DNA of 64,000 nucleotides from Andeanibacterium fulvum. Its GTDB lineage: Bacteria; Pseudomonadota; Alphaproteobacteria; Sphingomonadales; Sphingomonadaceae. Location of the stretch: assembly GCF_037154085.1 (NCBI RefSeq), contig NZ_JBANRM010000006.1:12161-76160 (forward strand). Direction: 5' to 3'. Below are positions 43,138 through 51,370 of this stretch, one piece after another. The notes under the pieces are model-generated. The model was not told the origin of the DNA. It worked only from the letters and a program-made list of their open reading frames with translations, and did not search any database. Position 1 is the stretch's first letter. Every line of letters starts with the position of its first letter. The position numbers and the translations under genes are program-made.

Positions 43138-44196
43138 TTATCCGGCAAACTGAGCCTCCGCATCCATCATGGCTTGCAACATGCGGCGGCCTTCTACTGC
43201 ATTCTGATCGCTTTTCACCATGAGTTCGGCTGGGGGCTCACCGTCATAGAGATCGATGATCTTCTCGATCTCCACCGAGGCGAAGATATCCTCGTCGATC
43301 ACCGGCGCCAGATTGCGCGCCATCTGCTCCACATCCACCGTATCGTCCACTGCCACGGCGAAATGGTAATAGCTGCTGCGCGGCGTTGACGGCGTGATCG
43401 CGTGATAGACGCGATTGGTGGAAATATGCTCGCCCGGTGCCTGAGGATGGTCTTCCGGATAACGCACGAGCGTGATCCCGCTGTGGAAGGCGGGCAGATA
43501 GCTTTCCATGCCCATCGAACGATCGATCCGGTCCGTGGGATAGACGCCCAGCGCGTGCATCAGCGGCGGGTTGGGCGCATTGCGGATGTGCCGCATGCTG
43601 GACACGAAACCCGGCCGCTTCGTCAGTTCCTCGGGCGTGGAGGCATTCTCCAGCGTGCCGATGCTGGTGCCGTGCAGGAAGGCGAGATGCGACAGGTCGA
43701 ACAGATTGTCGTTCAGCAGCTGATAGCGGCAGGCGACTTCGTGGAAGAACATCTCGTGCCCCGTCAGGCCCTGCCCCGCCAGTCCGATTTCCGCGAGCGA
43801 GGGGATCAGCGCCGGATCGGCCTTTTCCGCGTCACCCACCCAGATCCACAGCCACATGCCATGTTCCACCAGCGGATAGGCCGGCACGCGGATCGCCTTG
43901 GGCACATGGGTCTGGCTCGGCACATCCACGCATTTCCCGTCCGGCCCGAAGGCGAGGCCGTGATAGCCGCAGACGATCGTGTCGCCCTTGAGGCAGCTCC
44001 TGCCCAGCGGGAAGTGCCGATGCGGGCAGCGGCCGTCCAGCGCCACGGCATCCCCATCTTCCTTGCGGAACATCACCACCGGGGTGTTGAGGATAGTGCG
44101 GGAAACGAGTTCGCGCCCGACATCCTTGGCGAAGGCCGCGACATACCAGGCATTGCGCGGCGCAAAACTGCCCTTCTTGAACGGATACATCCACAA
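43138..44196 (-). CDS. Rieske non-haem iron oxygenase (vanillate O-demethylase-like)
   Basis: A 352-residue oxygenase component. The Rieske [2Fe-2S] site is CPHRH (Cys57, His59) and CGYHG (Cys76, His79). The mononuclear iron region NDNLFDLSHLAFLH gives His170 and His175, with nearby Asp163/Asp167 for electron transfer. It is closest in layout to VanA/LigX-type O-demethylases and hydroxylases of aromatic acids. No reductase gene is adjacent, so ferredoxin and reductase must come from elsewhere. It is divergent from a TetR gene across a perfect palindrome. Confidence 0.92.
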   Translation of the reverse strand: MWMYPFKKGSFAPRNAWYVAAFAKDVGRELVSRTILNTPVVMFRKEDGDAVALDGRCPHRHFPLGRSCLKGDTIVCGYHGLAFGPDGKCVDVPSQTHVPKAIRVPAYPLVEHGMWLWIWVGDAEKADPALIPSLAEIGLAGQGLTGHEMFFHEVACRYQLLNDNLFDLSHLAFLHGTSIGTLENASTPEELTKRPGFVSSMRHIRNAPNPPLMHALGVYPTDRIDRSMGMESYLPAFHSGITLVRYPEDHPQAPGEHISTNRVYHAITPSTPRSSYYHFAVAVDDTVDVEQMARNLAPVIDEDIFASVEIEKIIDLYDGEPPAELMVKSDQNAVEGRRMLQAMMDAEAQFAG

Positions 44197-44241
44197 TCTC
44201 CCACAGCGTGCCGGTCGACTCGCCGGACCTTTGTTGGATTT

Positions 44242-44258
44242 AGCTTACACTGTAAGCT
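44242..44258. promoter_or_regulatory. 17-bp TetR-type palindrome
   Basis: AGCTTACA-C-TGTAAGCT is a perfect 8-1-8 palindrome between the divergent Rieske gene (start 44196) and the TetR gene (start 44293). It is the expected form and place of a TetR-family operator. Confidence 0.75.
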
Positions 44259-44292
44259 TGCATTGCGTCCAGTTCCATCGGATGTCCGGCCA

Positions 44293-44844
44293 ATGGCACC
44301 TCCCGGAAAGCTGAATCGCGAGATGATTGTGCGCGAGGCCATCGCGCTGCTGAACGATGGCGGGCTGGAGGCAGTCAGCCTGCGCAAGATCGCGGAACGG
44401 CTGGATGCGCGTGCGCCCTCCTTGGCGCGCCATGTGGGCGACAAGGCGCATCTCCTCGCCCTGCTTTCCGCCGCAATCTTCGGACAGGCGCTGGAGAGCA
44501 TTCCGCCGGGCCTGTCGGGCGATACCTGGCTGGAGGCCTTCGGCCACGCCCTGCGCCGCAAGCAGTCGGAAACGAGGGACGTTGCAGCCCTGCTTTCCAC
44601 GGTGGAGCCTGACGATACGGTGCAGGACGGCATTGGCGCGCAATTGCGGCGCCTGATGTCAGAAGCCGGGCTGGAAGGTCCGCAGGCTCAGACAAAGCAG
44701 GCCGCGATCCAGGCGCTGGTCACCGGCTGGATGGTGTTCGAGAAATCGCCGCGGGCCAGCCAGTTCGCCGCCCATCTGCCGACCGATCACGCATTCGAGG
44801 ATGCGCTCAAGGCACTGATCGCAGGGTTCGGCACAGCGGCGTGA
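44293..44844 (+). CDS. TetR-family transcriptional repressor
   Basis: A 183-residue TetR regulator. The N-terminal HTH is LNREMIVREAIALLNDGG...LRKIAERLDARAPSLARHVGDK, and the C-terminal domain is all-helical and resembles TetR_C tetracyclin-repressor-like folds. It should bind the palindrome 35-50 bp upstream and control itself and the Rieske/SnoaL pair. Only the ATG at 44293 is consistent with the family; the longer frame is antisense to the Rieske gene. Confidence 0.88.
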   Translation: MAPPGKLNREMIVREAIALLNDGGLEAVSLRKIAERLDARAPSLARHVGDKAHLLALLSAAIFGQALESIPPGLSGDTWLEAFGHALRRKQSETRDVAALLSTVEPDDTVQDGIGAQLRRLMSEAGLEGPQAQTKQAAIQALVTGWMVFEKSPRASQFAAHLPTDHAFEDALKALIAGFGTAA

Positions 44845-44859
44845 GGGCCAGGCGCCGGA

Positions 44860-45381
44860 TCAGTCCGGCCGGGTTTCCTCAAGGAAGCGCGAATTGCCGC
44901 CTTCATCGCGTGCTTCCAATGTCTCGATCAGACGGTCGAGAATACGTTCCAGCGCGACCACGTCACCGCAATCGAGTTCGCTGAAGAGATATTCGGCCAC
45001 CTTCTGGCTTTGCGGTCGCATGATCTCGTAAAGGCGGCGGCCTTCCTCGGTCAGCGTCAGCACCTTGCGGCGGCGGTTGGCCGGATCGGTGGCGACGCTG
45101 ATACGGCCGTTACGCTCCAGCGTCGCGACCGCGCGGCTGACGCTCATCACGTTGACCCCGGTCAGATCCGCCACCTCGTGGCTGGCCGTCGCGCCCAGCG
45201 CGCCAATGGTCATCAGCAAGCGGAATTCGTTGAGGCTGATCTTGTAGCGATCCGCCAGATGCGTGGAAAAGGGCGCCATCAGCACGTTAGTGAGCTTCAG
45301 CAGCTGATGCAGCATTCGGGCCCTGTCCGGCTGCGAATTGCGCGTTTTCTTTTCTGCCACCCTGGTTGCCATGGCACCCAT
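44860..45381 (-). CDS. MarR-family regulator, candidate controller of the TAAC-N4-GTTA regulon
   Basis: A 173-residue MarR protein. The winged helix is SHEVADLTGVNVMSVSRAVATLERNGRISVATDPANRRRKVLTLTEEG, and N- and C-terminal helices form the dimer. It is divergent from the lignostilbene dioxygenase, with the palindrome TAACACTCGTTA between them, the common arrangement for a MarR autorepressor that responds to an aromatic acid or aldehyde. The ATG at 45372 is an alternative start. Convergent with the TetR gene, 15 bp apart. Confidence 0.9.
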   Translation of the reverse strand: MGAMATRVAEKKTRNSQPDRARMLHQLLKLTNVLMAPFSTHLADRYKISLNEFRLLMTIGALGATASHEVADLTGVNVMSVSRAVATLERNGRISVATDPANRRRKVLTLTEEGRRLYEIMRPQSQKVAEYLFSELDCGDVVALERILDRLIETLEARDEGGNSRFLEETRPD

Positions 45382-45491
45382 CCCTCGCGATTGGCAGCCT
45401 TGCGGTCAATCGACTCCGCTGCCAAATCCACCATATTCTTCGCTCTGGCCCGCCTTCGCACCGATCGGGCGTTCGGCCTTGGCAGCAATCG

Positions 45492-45503
45492 TAACACTCG
45501 TTA
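45492..45503. promoter_or_regulatory. TAAC-N4-GTTA operator candidate, site C
   Basis: TAACACTCGTTA lies between the MarR gene (start 45381) and the lignostilbene dioxygenase gene (start 45541). Its 14-bp context CGTAACACTCGTTA is the exact reverse complement of site A. Confidence 0.65.
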
Positions 45504-45540
45504 GGATCGGGAAACAAGAATCTTGGGGGAGAAGCAGGGC

Positions 45541-47031
45541 ATGAACGCCTTTCCGCAGACCATACATTTCATCGGTTCCAACAAGCCGCGCCGGATGGAA
45601 ATTTCCGTGCGCGATCTCGAAGTCGAAGGGCATATCCCCGCCGAAGTCGACGGTGCCTTCTTCCGCGCCGTGCCGGACAATGCGCATGCTCCGATGTTCC
45701 CGGACGATATCGCGCTGAATGCCGATGGCATGGTGGCGCGCTTCAACATCCAGAACGGCGCCGTGGATTTCGACATCAAATATGTCGGGACCGATCGCTA
45801 CAAGGCCGAAAAGGCCGCGCGCCGCGCGCTGTTCGGCCAGTATCGCAACCCCTTTACCGACGATCCCAGCGTCGAAGGCGTTGACCGCACCGTCGCCAAC
45901 ACCACCCCCGTTTGGCACGCTGGCCGCCTGTTCATGACCAAGGAAGATGGGCTGGGTCACGAGATCAATCCCCACACGCTCGAGACCATCGGCAAATGGA
46001 CCTATAATGGCGCGCTGAAGTCCGAAACCTTCACTGCCCATCCCCGCATCGATCCCGAGACCGGCGAACTGTTCTTCTTCGGTTACGAAGCAGGCGGTCT
46101 GTGCACGCCGGATGTGGCCTATTGCATCGCCGACAAGGACGGCAATCTGGTTTCCGAACAGTGGTTCCAGCAGCCCTATCTCTCCACCATCCACGATTTC
46201 GTGATCACCGAGAAATACGCGATCTGGCCGATCTTCCCGACCCTGGCCGATCTCGACCGGATGAAGGCCGGCGGCGCGCATTGGGCGCACCGGCAGGATC
46301 TGGAAAGCTGGGTGGGCATCATGCCGCGCTATGGCAAGGTGGAGGAAATGAAATGGATCAAGGGGCCGGTCGGCGTCTCCGTGTTCCACGAGGTCAACGC
46401 CTATGACGATGGCGATCTGGTCCATATCGACCTGTGCCTGACCAATACCAACGCCTTCTCCTTCATGCGCGAAGCAGGCGGCATCCACATTCCGCAGCAG
46501 GAAATCCAGGGTGGGCTGGTTCGCTGGACCATCGACATGTCGAAGGACGAGCCGCAGATCGAGGAGCGTCCGCTGGGCCCTCCGGGCGACCTTCCGCGCC
46601 TTGCCGACGCCGATCAGGGCCGCAATTATCGCGTTGCCTGGTATCTCAGCATGAACCCGCAGGGCGGCCCGCCCATGCCGGGCGGCCCCGTGGGCGCGAA
46701 TTTCAACTGCCTGCTGCGGATCGAGCCCGGCAATGGCCGGATCGAAGCGATGGGCGTGCCGCCGGGCGCGGCCATCAGCGAACCCGCCCATGTCCCCTCT
46801 AGCGAGGCTGGCCACGATGGCTGGCTTCTGACCGTGGTGGACATGCCGAACAATCCCGATCCGTCTCAGCAGATTCCCGGAGATTACTCCTCCGAACTGT
46901 GGATCGTGGATGCAGGCAATGTCGCTGCCGGTCCGGTGGCCAAGGTGAAGACCGGCATCGCCCTGCGCAGCCAGGTCCATGGCAGCTGGGTCAGCCGCGA
47001 GAAGATGAACGCCTCGGTCCTCAAGGGCTAA
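45541..47031 (+). CDS. Lignostilbene-alpha,beta-dioxygenase (carotenoid cleavage oxygenase family)
   Basis: A 496-residue seven-bladed propeller oxygenase that cleaves the central double bond of hydroxystilbenes such as lignostilbene to two aldehydes (vanillin). Four iron ligands are visible: His167 (TAHPRID), His218 (STIHDF), His283 (VFHEVN) and His480 (QVHGSW). These spacings match the Sphingomonas LSD enzymes. Tyr101 and Lys134, which in LsdA contact the 4-hydroxyl of the substrate, are at exactly these positions here (GQY, MTK). This favours a 4-hydroxystilbene rather than a carotenoid. Start MNAFPQT follows GGGGGAGAAG. Confidence 0.94.
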   Translation: MNAFPQTIHFIGSNKPRRMEISVRDLEVEGHIPAEVDGAFFRAVPDNAHAPMFPDDIALNADGMVARFNIQNGAVDFDIKYVGTDRYKAEKAARRALFGQYRNPFTDDPSVEGVDRTVANTTPVWHAGRLFMTKEDGLGHEINPHTLETIGKWTYNGALKSETFTAHPRIDPETGELFFFGYEAGGLCTPDVAYCIADKDGNLVSEQWFQQPYLSTIHDFVITEKYAIWPIFPTLADLDRMKAGGAHWAHRQDLESWVGIMPRYGKVEEMKWIKGPVGVSVFHEVNAYDDGDLVHIDLCLTNTNAFSFMREAGGIHIPQQEIQGGLVRWTIDMSKDEPQIEERPLGPPGDLPRLADADQGRNYRVAWYLSMNPQGGPPMPGGPVGANFNCLLRIEPGNGRIEAMGVPPGAAISEPAHVPSSEAGHDGWLLTVVDMPNNPDPSQQIPGDYSSELWIVDAGNVAAGPVAKVKTGIALRSQVHGSWVSREKMNASVLKG

Positions 47032-47130
47032 CGCGCAGTGCCCTCCCCATTGCCGCGCAGGGTGGTGGGGAGGTGCTTCTTGCAAGCGACAAACACTCGT
47101 CCATACTCCCGCAAAAATGGGGAGAGGAAC

Positions 47131-48135
47131 ATGAGTCTGCGCCTTGGATGGGCCGCGCTTGGCGCGGGCCTGCTACTCAATGCCATGCCCGCCACGGCCG
47201 AGGACGGCTGGAAAGCCCCGCGTACCGAATGGGGCGATCCGGACCTGCGCGGCAAATGGCCAGTCGACTTCCTGGGCCAGACCCCGCGCCAGCGCCCCGA
47301 GCATTTCGGCACGCGGGACACGCTGACCGACGAGGAATACGAAGCAGCACTGAAGAACGCCCAGTTCCAGATCGACCAATATGCCAATGAGGGCGAGGCC
47401 GGGAAGCTCGGCATGGGCCATTGGATCGAGCGGGGCAAACCGCTGCGGCAAGCCTCACTGATCACCGAACCGGCCAATGGGCGCCTGCCGCCAATGACGC
47501 CGGAAGGCGAACGCCGCGCCTCGCAGATGCGCAGCAGCTGGACCGAGGAAGTGTTTCAGTGGGTGGACGATTTCAACACGTTCGACCGCTGCATCACGCG
47601 CGGGATGCCGTCATCCATGCTGCCCGGAAACTACAATAGCGGGATCGAGATCTACCAGTCGCCCGGCTTCGTCGCGATCCGGCTGGAAATGATCCACGAG
47701 ACGCGGATCGTCCCGCTGGGCGATGCCAAGGCCCCGCCACCGCAGGTGAAGAATTGGCTCGGCTATTCGCGCGGACACTGGGAAGGCGATGCCCTGGTGA
47801 TCGAAACCACCAATTTCGAGCCGGGCAATTCGCTGGGCAATGTCGGCAATTATCCGCGCCCCGTGCCCAATAGCGAGGCAATGAAGATCGTGGAGAAGCT
47901 GACGCCAACCGGGCCGGACTCGATCCATTACGAAGCCTGGATCGAAGACCCGGTAGTGCTGACCGCGCCGTTCAAGCTGGACATGCCGTGGCAGCGCAAC
48001 AGCGCTTACGAGATTTACGAATATGCCTGCCACGAGGGGAACGTGCAGATCCGCGGCTATATCGCCGGGACGAGCCCGCGCCTGCAGGCGGATCGGGACG
48101 CCGCCGTCGCGGCACGGGATGCGAATGGGAAATAG
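47131..48135 (+). CDS. Exported protein, GHWEGDxLVxET family, unknown
   Basis: A 334-residue protein with a Sec signal peptide (to MPATAE). The mature part has few charged clusters and includes GYSRGHWEGDALVIETTNFEPGN, a signature shared with the exported protein at 62988-63782 and with many uncharacterised sphingomonad and acidobacterial proteins. One Cys lies in RCITRGMP and one in YACHEGN. Probably periplasmic; no catalytic role is known to me. Start ATG follows GGGGAGAGGAAC. It follows the lignostilbene dioxygenase by 99 bp, and a DoxX-like gene follows. Confidence 0.75.
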   Translation: MSLRLGWAALGAGLLLNAMPATAEDGWKAPRTEWGDPDLRGKWPVDFLGQTPRQRPEHFGTRDTLTDEEYEAALKNAQFQIDQYANEGEAGKLGMGHWIERGKPLRQASLITEPANGRLPPMTPEGERRASQMRSSWTEEVFQWVDDFNTFDRCITRGMPSSMLPGNYNSGIEIYQSPGFVAIRLEMIHETRIVPLGDAKAPPPQVKNWLGYSRGHWEGDALVIETTNFEPGNSLGNVGNYPRPVPNSEAMKIVEKLTPTGPDSIHYEAWIEDPVVLTAPFKLDMPWQRNSAYEIYEYACHEGNVQIRGYIAGTSPRLQADRDAAVAARDANGK

Positions 48136-48157
48136 AGGGACGTCTGGGGGTCAACCG

Positions 48158-48580
48158 ATGAAATATATCTACCACTTCTGCCGCCTGCTGTTCGGCGCCT
48201 GGTTCCTGTTTTCCGGCCTGTGGCACTTCTTCTGGCCATGGCTCCAGCCCATGGGCAACACGCCTGAGGCCATCGCCTTCACCAAGGCTCTGCTGGCCAG
48301 CGGGCTGTTCGACTGGGTCAAGGCGATCGAGGTGGTGACGGGCATCACTCTGCTGCTCAATCGCGCCATGCCGCTGACGATCCTGGCCATCGTCCCGCTC
48401 AACATCGTTATCGTCTATTGGAACGTCGCGCTTGATGAAGGCTTGGTGGAATGGACCTTCGCCGCGCTGACGATCGTCTTCAACGCGGTGATCGCCTGGC
48501 CGTGGCGCAGCTATTTCTGGCGGCTCTTCACGTGGAAGGGCGCAGCGGATTATTCGCTGGAGCCACGCCTGCCAGCTTAG
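48158..48580 (+). CDS. DoxX-like small membrane protein
   Basis: A 140-residue protein with four hydrophobic helices (about 8-28, 55-72, 75-95 and 100-118), fitting the DoxX/DoxD-like superfamily: RLLFGAWFLFSGLWHFF and KAIEVVTGITLLLNRAMPLT are characteristic. DoxX-type proteins are linked with quinone-coupled oxidoreductases or redox stress. Last gene of the lignostilbene-dioxygenase run; its 3' end overlaps that of the convergent TetR gene by 53 bp. Confidence 0.8.
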   Translation: MKYIYHFCRLLFGAWFLFSGLWHFFWPWLQPMGNTPEAIAFTKALLASGLFDWVKAIEVVTGITLLLNRAMPLTILAIVPLNIVIVYWNVALDEGLVEWTFAALTIVFNAVIAWPWRSYFWRLFTWKGAADYSLEPRLPA

Positions 48581-49157
48581 GCAGGGCCTCACCCGGTCCG
48601 GGTAGCGGCTCGAAGCCTCGGACCAGCGCACGAAGGCCTGCCTCGAAACTGCGGTCGAGATCGAGCATGCCTTCGAGAAAGTGCTGCATGGGGCCATTCT
48701 CCTCGAAGGTGCTCCACCCCAGCACGAAGGAAATCACCGCTGCCGTCACGCTGAGGGCGCTTGCCTGATCCAGCCCGAAACGGGTGAGCGGCGCGGCAAT
48801 CGCCTCGGCCCGCGCGGCATCGCCTTCATTCACCGGAGGCGCGAGTGCGAAGAGCTGCGCCGCGTCACGTTCCTGCATCATGCCGCGCCGCAGGGCCGCG
48901 CCATATTCGAACAGCCATTCCCGCCAGTCCGCGCAGGGGCCGATCCCGGCGCGGGCCTTGCCGTAGATAGCGCCGGTCATCAGGCCCAGCAATTCGCCCT
49001 TGTCCCGGAAGTGCCAGTAAAGCGCCGGAGCCTTCACCTGCAGCCGCGCGGCGAGCCTGCGCATGCTGAGCGCATCGATCCCTTCTTCCCGCAGGAGAGC
49101 GAAGGCCGCATCGACCACCATCGTGCGGTCAAGCGAGGGGAATGTACGCTTCGTCAT
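48528..49157 (-). CDS. TetR-family transcriptional repressor
   Basis: A 209-residue TetR regulator, HTH MVVDAAFALLREEGIDALSMRRLAARLQVKAPALYWHFRDKGELL and a TetR_C-type ligand domain. Similar in layout to the TetR at 44293 although sequence similarity is modest. It is divergent from a second Rieske oxygenase gene with a perfect palindrome in the gap. The ATG at 49157 is preferred to the GTG one codon earlier. Confidence 0.9.
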   Translation of the reverse strand: MTKRTFPSLDRTMVVDAAFALLREEGIDALSMRRLAARLQVKAPALYWHFRDKGELLGLMTGAIYGKARAGIGPCADWREWLFEYGAALRRGMMQERDAAQLFALAPPVNEGDAARAEAIAAPLTRFGLDQASALSVTAAVISFVLGWSTFEENGPMQHFLEGMLDLDRSFEAGLRALVRGFEPLPGPGEALPKLAGVAPANNPLRPST

Positions 49158-49175
49158 CACAAGACGAATTGACTC

Positions 49176-49190
49176 CTTAACAGTGTTAAG
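49176..49190. promoter_or_regulatory. 15-bp TetR-type palindrome
   Basis: CTTAACA-G-TGTTAAG is a perfect 7-1-7 palindrome between the divergent TetR (start 49157) and Rieske (start 49231) genes. It also contains TAAC-N3-GTTA, one base shorter in spacing than the four TAAC-N4-GTTA sites. Confidence 0.72.
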
Positions 49191-49230
49191 TCAAGTTTAC
49201 GGCGAAGAAGGACAGGCGGAGAGGCCAGCC

Positions 49231-50280
49231 ATGAATTACGTGCGCAATGCGTGGTATGTTGCTGCGTGGGCGGAGCAGATCGAGGATGGGAAGCCCTTCG
49301 CGATCACCATCCTCGACGAACCGCTGGCAATCTATCGCGGGGAAAGCGGCCGCCTTTCCGCGCTGGAGGACCGCTGCGTCCACCGCCTCGCCCCACTCTC
49401 GCTCGGCCGCTGCGAGGGAGACCGGCTGCGCTGCATGTATCATGGGCTGCTGTTTGCCGCCGATGGCAAGGTGGTGGAGATTCCGGGACAGGAACAGATC
49501 CCGCCCCAGGCCCGCGTGCGCGCCTTCCCGGTGGCGGAGCGGCATAGCTGGATCTGGGTGTGGATGGGCGATCCCGCCATTGCGGATGAGGGGCTGATCC
49601 CGCCCGCCGTCGGCCTGGATCACCCGGACTATATCCTTGGCCATGGCCATCTCGATTACGCTGCCGAAGCGCGACTGATAAACGACAATCTGCTGGATTT
49701 CAGCCATCTGACCTTCGTCCATGCGAACAGCTTCGGCGCCGGGCCGGAATTTGCCGCCACTCAGGCCAAGATCACCCCGCTGGACAGGGGCATCCGTTAC
49801 GAGCGCTGGATCGAAAACTCGCCGGGTTCCTCCTCGCGCCGCAGCGATGTGCCGATGGACAGCTATATGCGTTACGACTTCCTGATCCCGGGCGTGCTGC
49901 TGATGACCGGGGGAATCTTCCCGCTCGGTACTGCCAAAGCTTGCGATTTCGGCGCGCCGGACCTCGACGAGGCCAAGGGCGGCGTGACCTTCACCAGCCA
50001 GGCGGTGACGCCGATCACAGGCAAGACCTCGCGCTACTTCTTCTCATGGGGGCCGCACCGCAAGCATGGCGACGAGGCCCTGCGCGACATGCTGATGGGC
50101 ATCGCCGGCCAGGCCTTTGCGGAAGACAAGGTGATGATCGAGGCCCAGCAGCAGGTGATCGACCGCACGCCCGATCCGCGCGTGATGCCCACCGCGCATG
50201 ACAAGGGCGTCACCATGTTCAACCGATTGGTCGAACGGATGGCCCGCGCGGAAGCCGAGGGCAGTCGCGATGCGGCCTGA
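49231..50280 (+). CDS. Rieske non-haem iron oxygenase, second copy
   Basis: A 349-residue oxygenase related to the one at 43138-44196. It opens MNYVRNAWYVAAWAEQ, and has Rieske ligands Cys49/His51 (CVHRLAP) and Cys68/His71 (CMYHG). The mononuclear site is NDNLLDFSHLTFVH (Asp152, His159, His164). It is of the VanA/LigX O-demethylase type. No reductase adjacent. Under the divergent TetR protein. Start ATG lies 15-20 bp after GGCGGAGAGG. Confidence 0.92.
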   Translation: MNYVRNAWYVAAWAEQIEDGKPFAITILDEPLAIYRGESGRLSALEDRCVHRLAPLSLGRCEGDRLRCMYHGLLFAADGKVVEIPGQEQIPPQARVRAFPVAERHSWIWVWMGDPAIADEGLIPPAVGLDHPDYILGHGHLDYAAEARLINDNLLDFSHLTFVHANSFGAGPEFAATQAKITPLDRGIRYERWIENSPGSSSRRSDVPMDSYMRYDFLIPGVLLMTGGIFPLGTAKACDFGAPDLDEAKGGVTFTSQAVTPITGKTSRYFFSWGPHRKHGDEALRDMLMGIAGQAFAEDKVMIEAQQQVIDRTPDPRVMPTAHDKGVTMFNRLVERMARAEAEGSRDAA

Positions 50281-50382
50281 GCCCCCACCGAACATCCAGC
50301 CATCCCCTCCGGCTCGATCCGCGCTTGCCGCGCGCCCCGCGTGCGATAAGCTATTGGGAAAATCAAAAAGGGGATGACTGAA

Positions 50383-51369
50383 ATGCCGATTCACCGTTTG
50401 CTGGCCGGTTCCGCGCTGGCCCCCGCCGCTTTACTCCTGTCCGCCATGGCCACCACGCCCGTCGCAGCACAGGATTGCGACAGGCAGTGCCTGATCGACC
50501 TTTCCGACAAATATGTTGCCGCGCTCGCCGCTCACAATCCCAAGGCAGTGCCGCTGGCCGATGGCCTGAAGACCGTCGAAAACCTCAAGCGTATCAAGCC
50601 CGGTGAAGGCCTGTGGGCATCGGCTACGGGTGGCGCGACCGATTTCGTGATCCATGTGCCCGACCCGGTTGCGCAGCAGGTCGGGATCATGGCGGTGATG
50701 GGCGGAGCGGAAAAGAAGCCCGTGCTGGTCGGCATCCGGCTGAAACTCGCCGGCGGCAAGATCGTGGAGGCCGAGCACATCATCGGCAATGCACTGACCG
50801 ACGGGCAGCTGGCCAACCTCCAGACGCCGCGCCCGGCCCTGCTGAAGGAAGTGCCCGATGAATATGCGGACTCGCGCGGCCGGATGATCTGGCTGGGCAA
50901 GAGCTATTACGACGCGCTGGATAACGGCAATTCGCAGCAATCCGCCATGGCCGACGATTGCGAGCGGCGGGAGAACGGCTTCCAGACCGCACGCAACCCC
51001 ATGGTGCGCCAGTCCGGCGGCGGCAACGGGCAGACCGATCCAGCCTTCGCCTATCTGGGCGGGCTGGGCTGTGCCGCGCAGATGGACACCAATATGTGGG
51101 AATATATCAGCCGCATCGAAAACCGCCGGGTGGAGATCGCCGACACCGTTACCGGGCTGGTCTGGGGCATGAGCCACTTCCACCACGATTTCACCAAGCA
51201 GGATTTCGCCCTGATCGGCGTGCCTGGCGTTCCTGTGCGGCACATGGAATTCAAGCCTTTCGATATGCCCGCGATCCACATCTACAAGGTGTGGGGCGGC
51301 AAGATCCACGAGATCGAGGCGGTGGGCCTGACCACCACCTATAATTCACCGACCGGCTGGGAGAACTGA
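50383..51369 (+). CDS. Exported protein, probable duplicated NTF2-like fold
   Basis: A 328-residue protein with a signal peptide ending TTPVAAQDC. It is related to the cytoplasmic protein at 40653-41525: both have an N-terminal half with KPGEGLW / EPGDGLW and a C-terminal half with the block C-x-R-x-E-N-G-x-Q-T (DCERRENGFQTARNP). Disulfides are possible (DCDRQCLID). Unknown function. ATG 50383 is chosen because AAAAAGGGG lies nine bases upstream; ATG 50374 would touch it. A SnoaL-like lipoprotein starts two bases downstream. Confidence 0.72.
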   Translation: MPIHRLLAGSALAPAALLLSAMATTPVAAQDCDRQCLIDLSDKYVAALAAHNPKAVPLADGLKTVENLKRIKPGEGLWASATGGATDFVIHVPDPVAQQVGIMAVMGGAEKKPVLVGIRLKLAGGKIVEAEHIIGNALTDGQLANLQTPRPALLKEVPDEYADSRGRMIWLGKSYYDALDNGNSQQSAMADDCERRENGFQTARNPMVRQSGGGNGQTDPAFAYLGGLGCAAQMDTNMWEYISRIENRRVEIADTVTGLVWGMSHFHHDFTKQDFALIGVPGVPVRHMEFKPFDMPAIHIYKVWGGKIHEIEAVGLTTTYNSPTGWEN

Positions 51370-51370
51370 G

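Noticed and set aside
47091..47100. AACACTCGT before the exported GHWEGD gene as a fifth regulon site
   Set aside because: It matches one half of site C, but the other half-site TAAC is missing, so it is not a palindrome.
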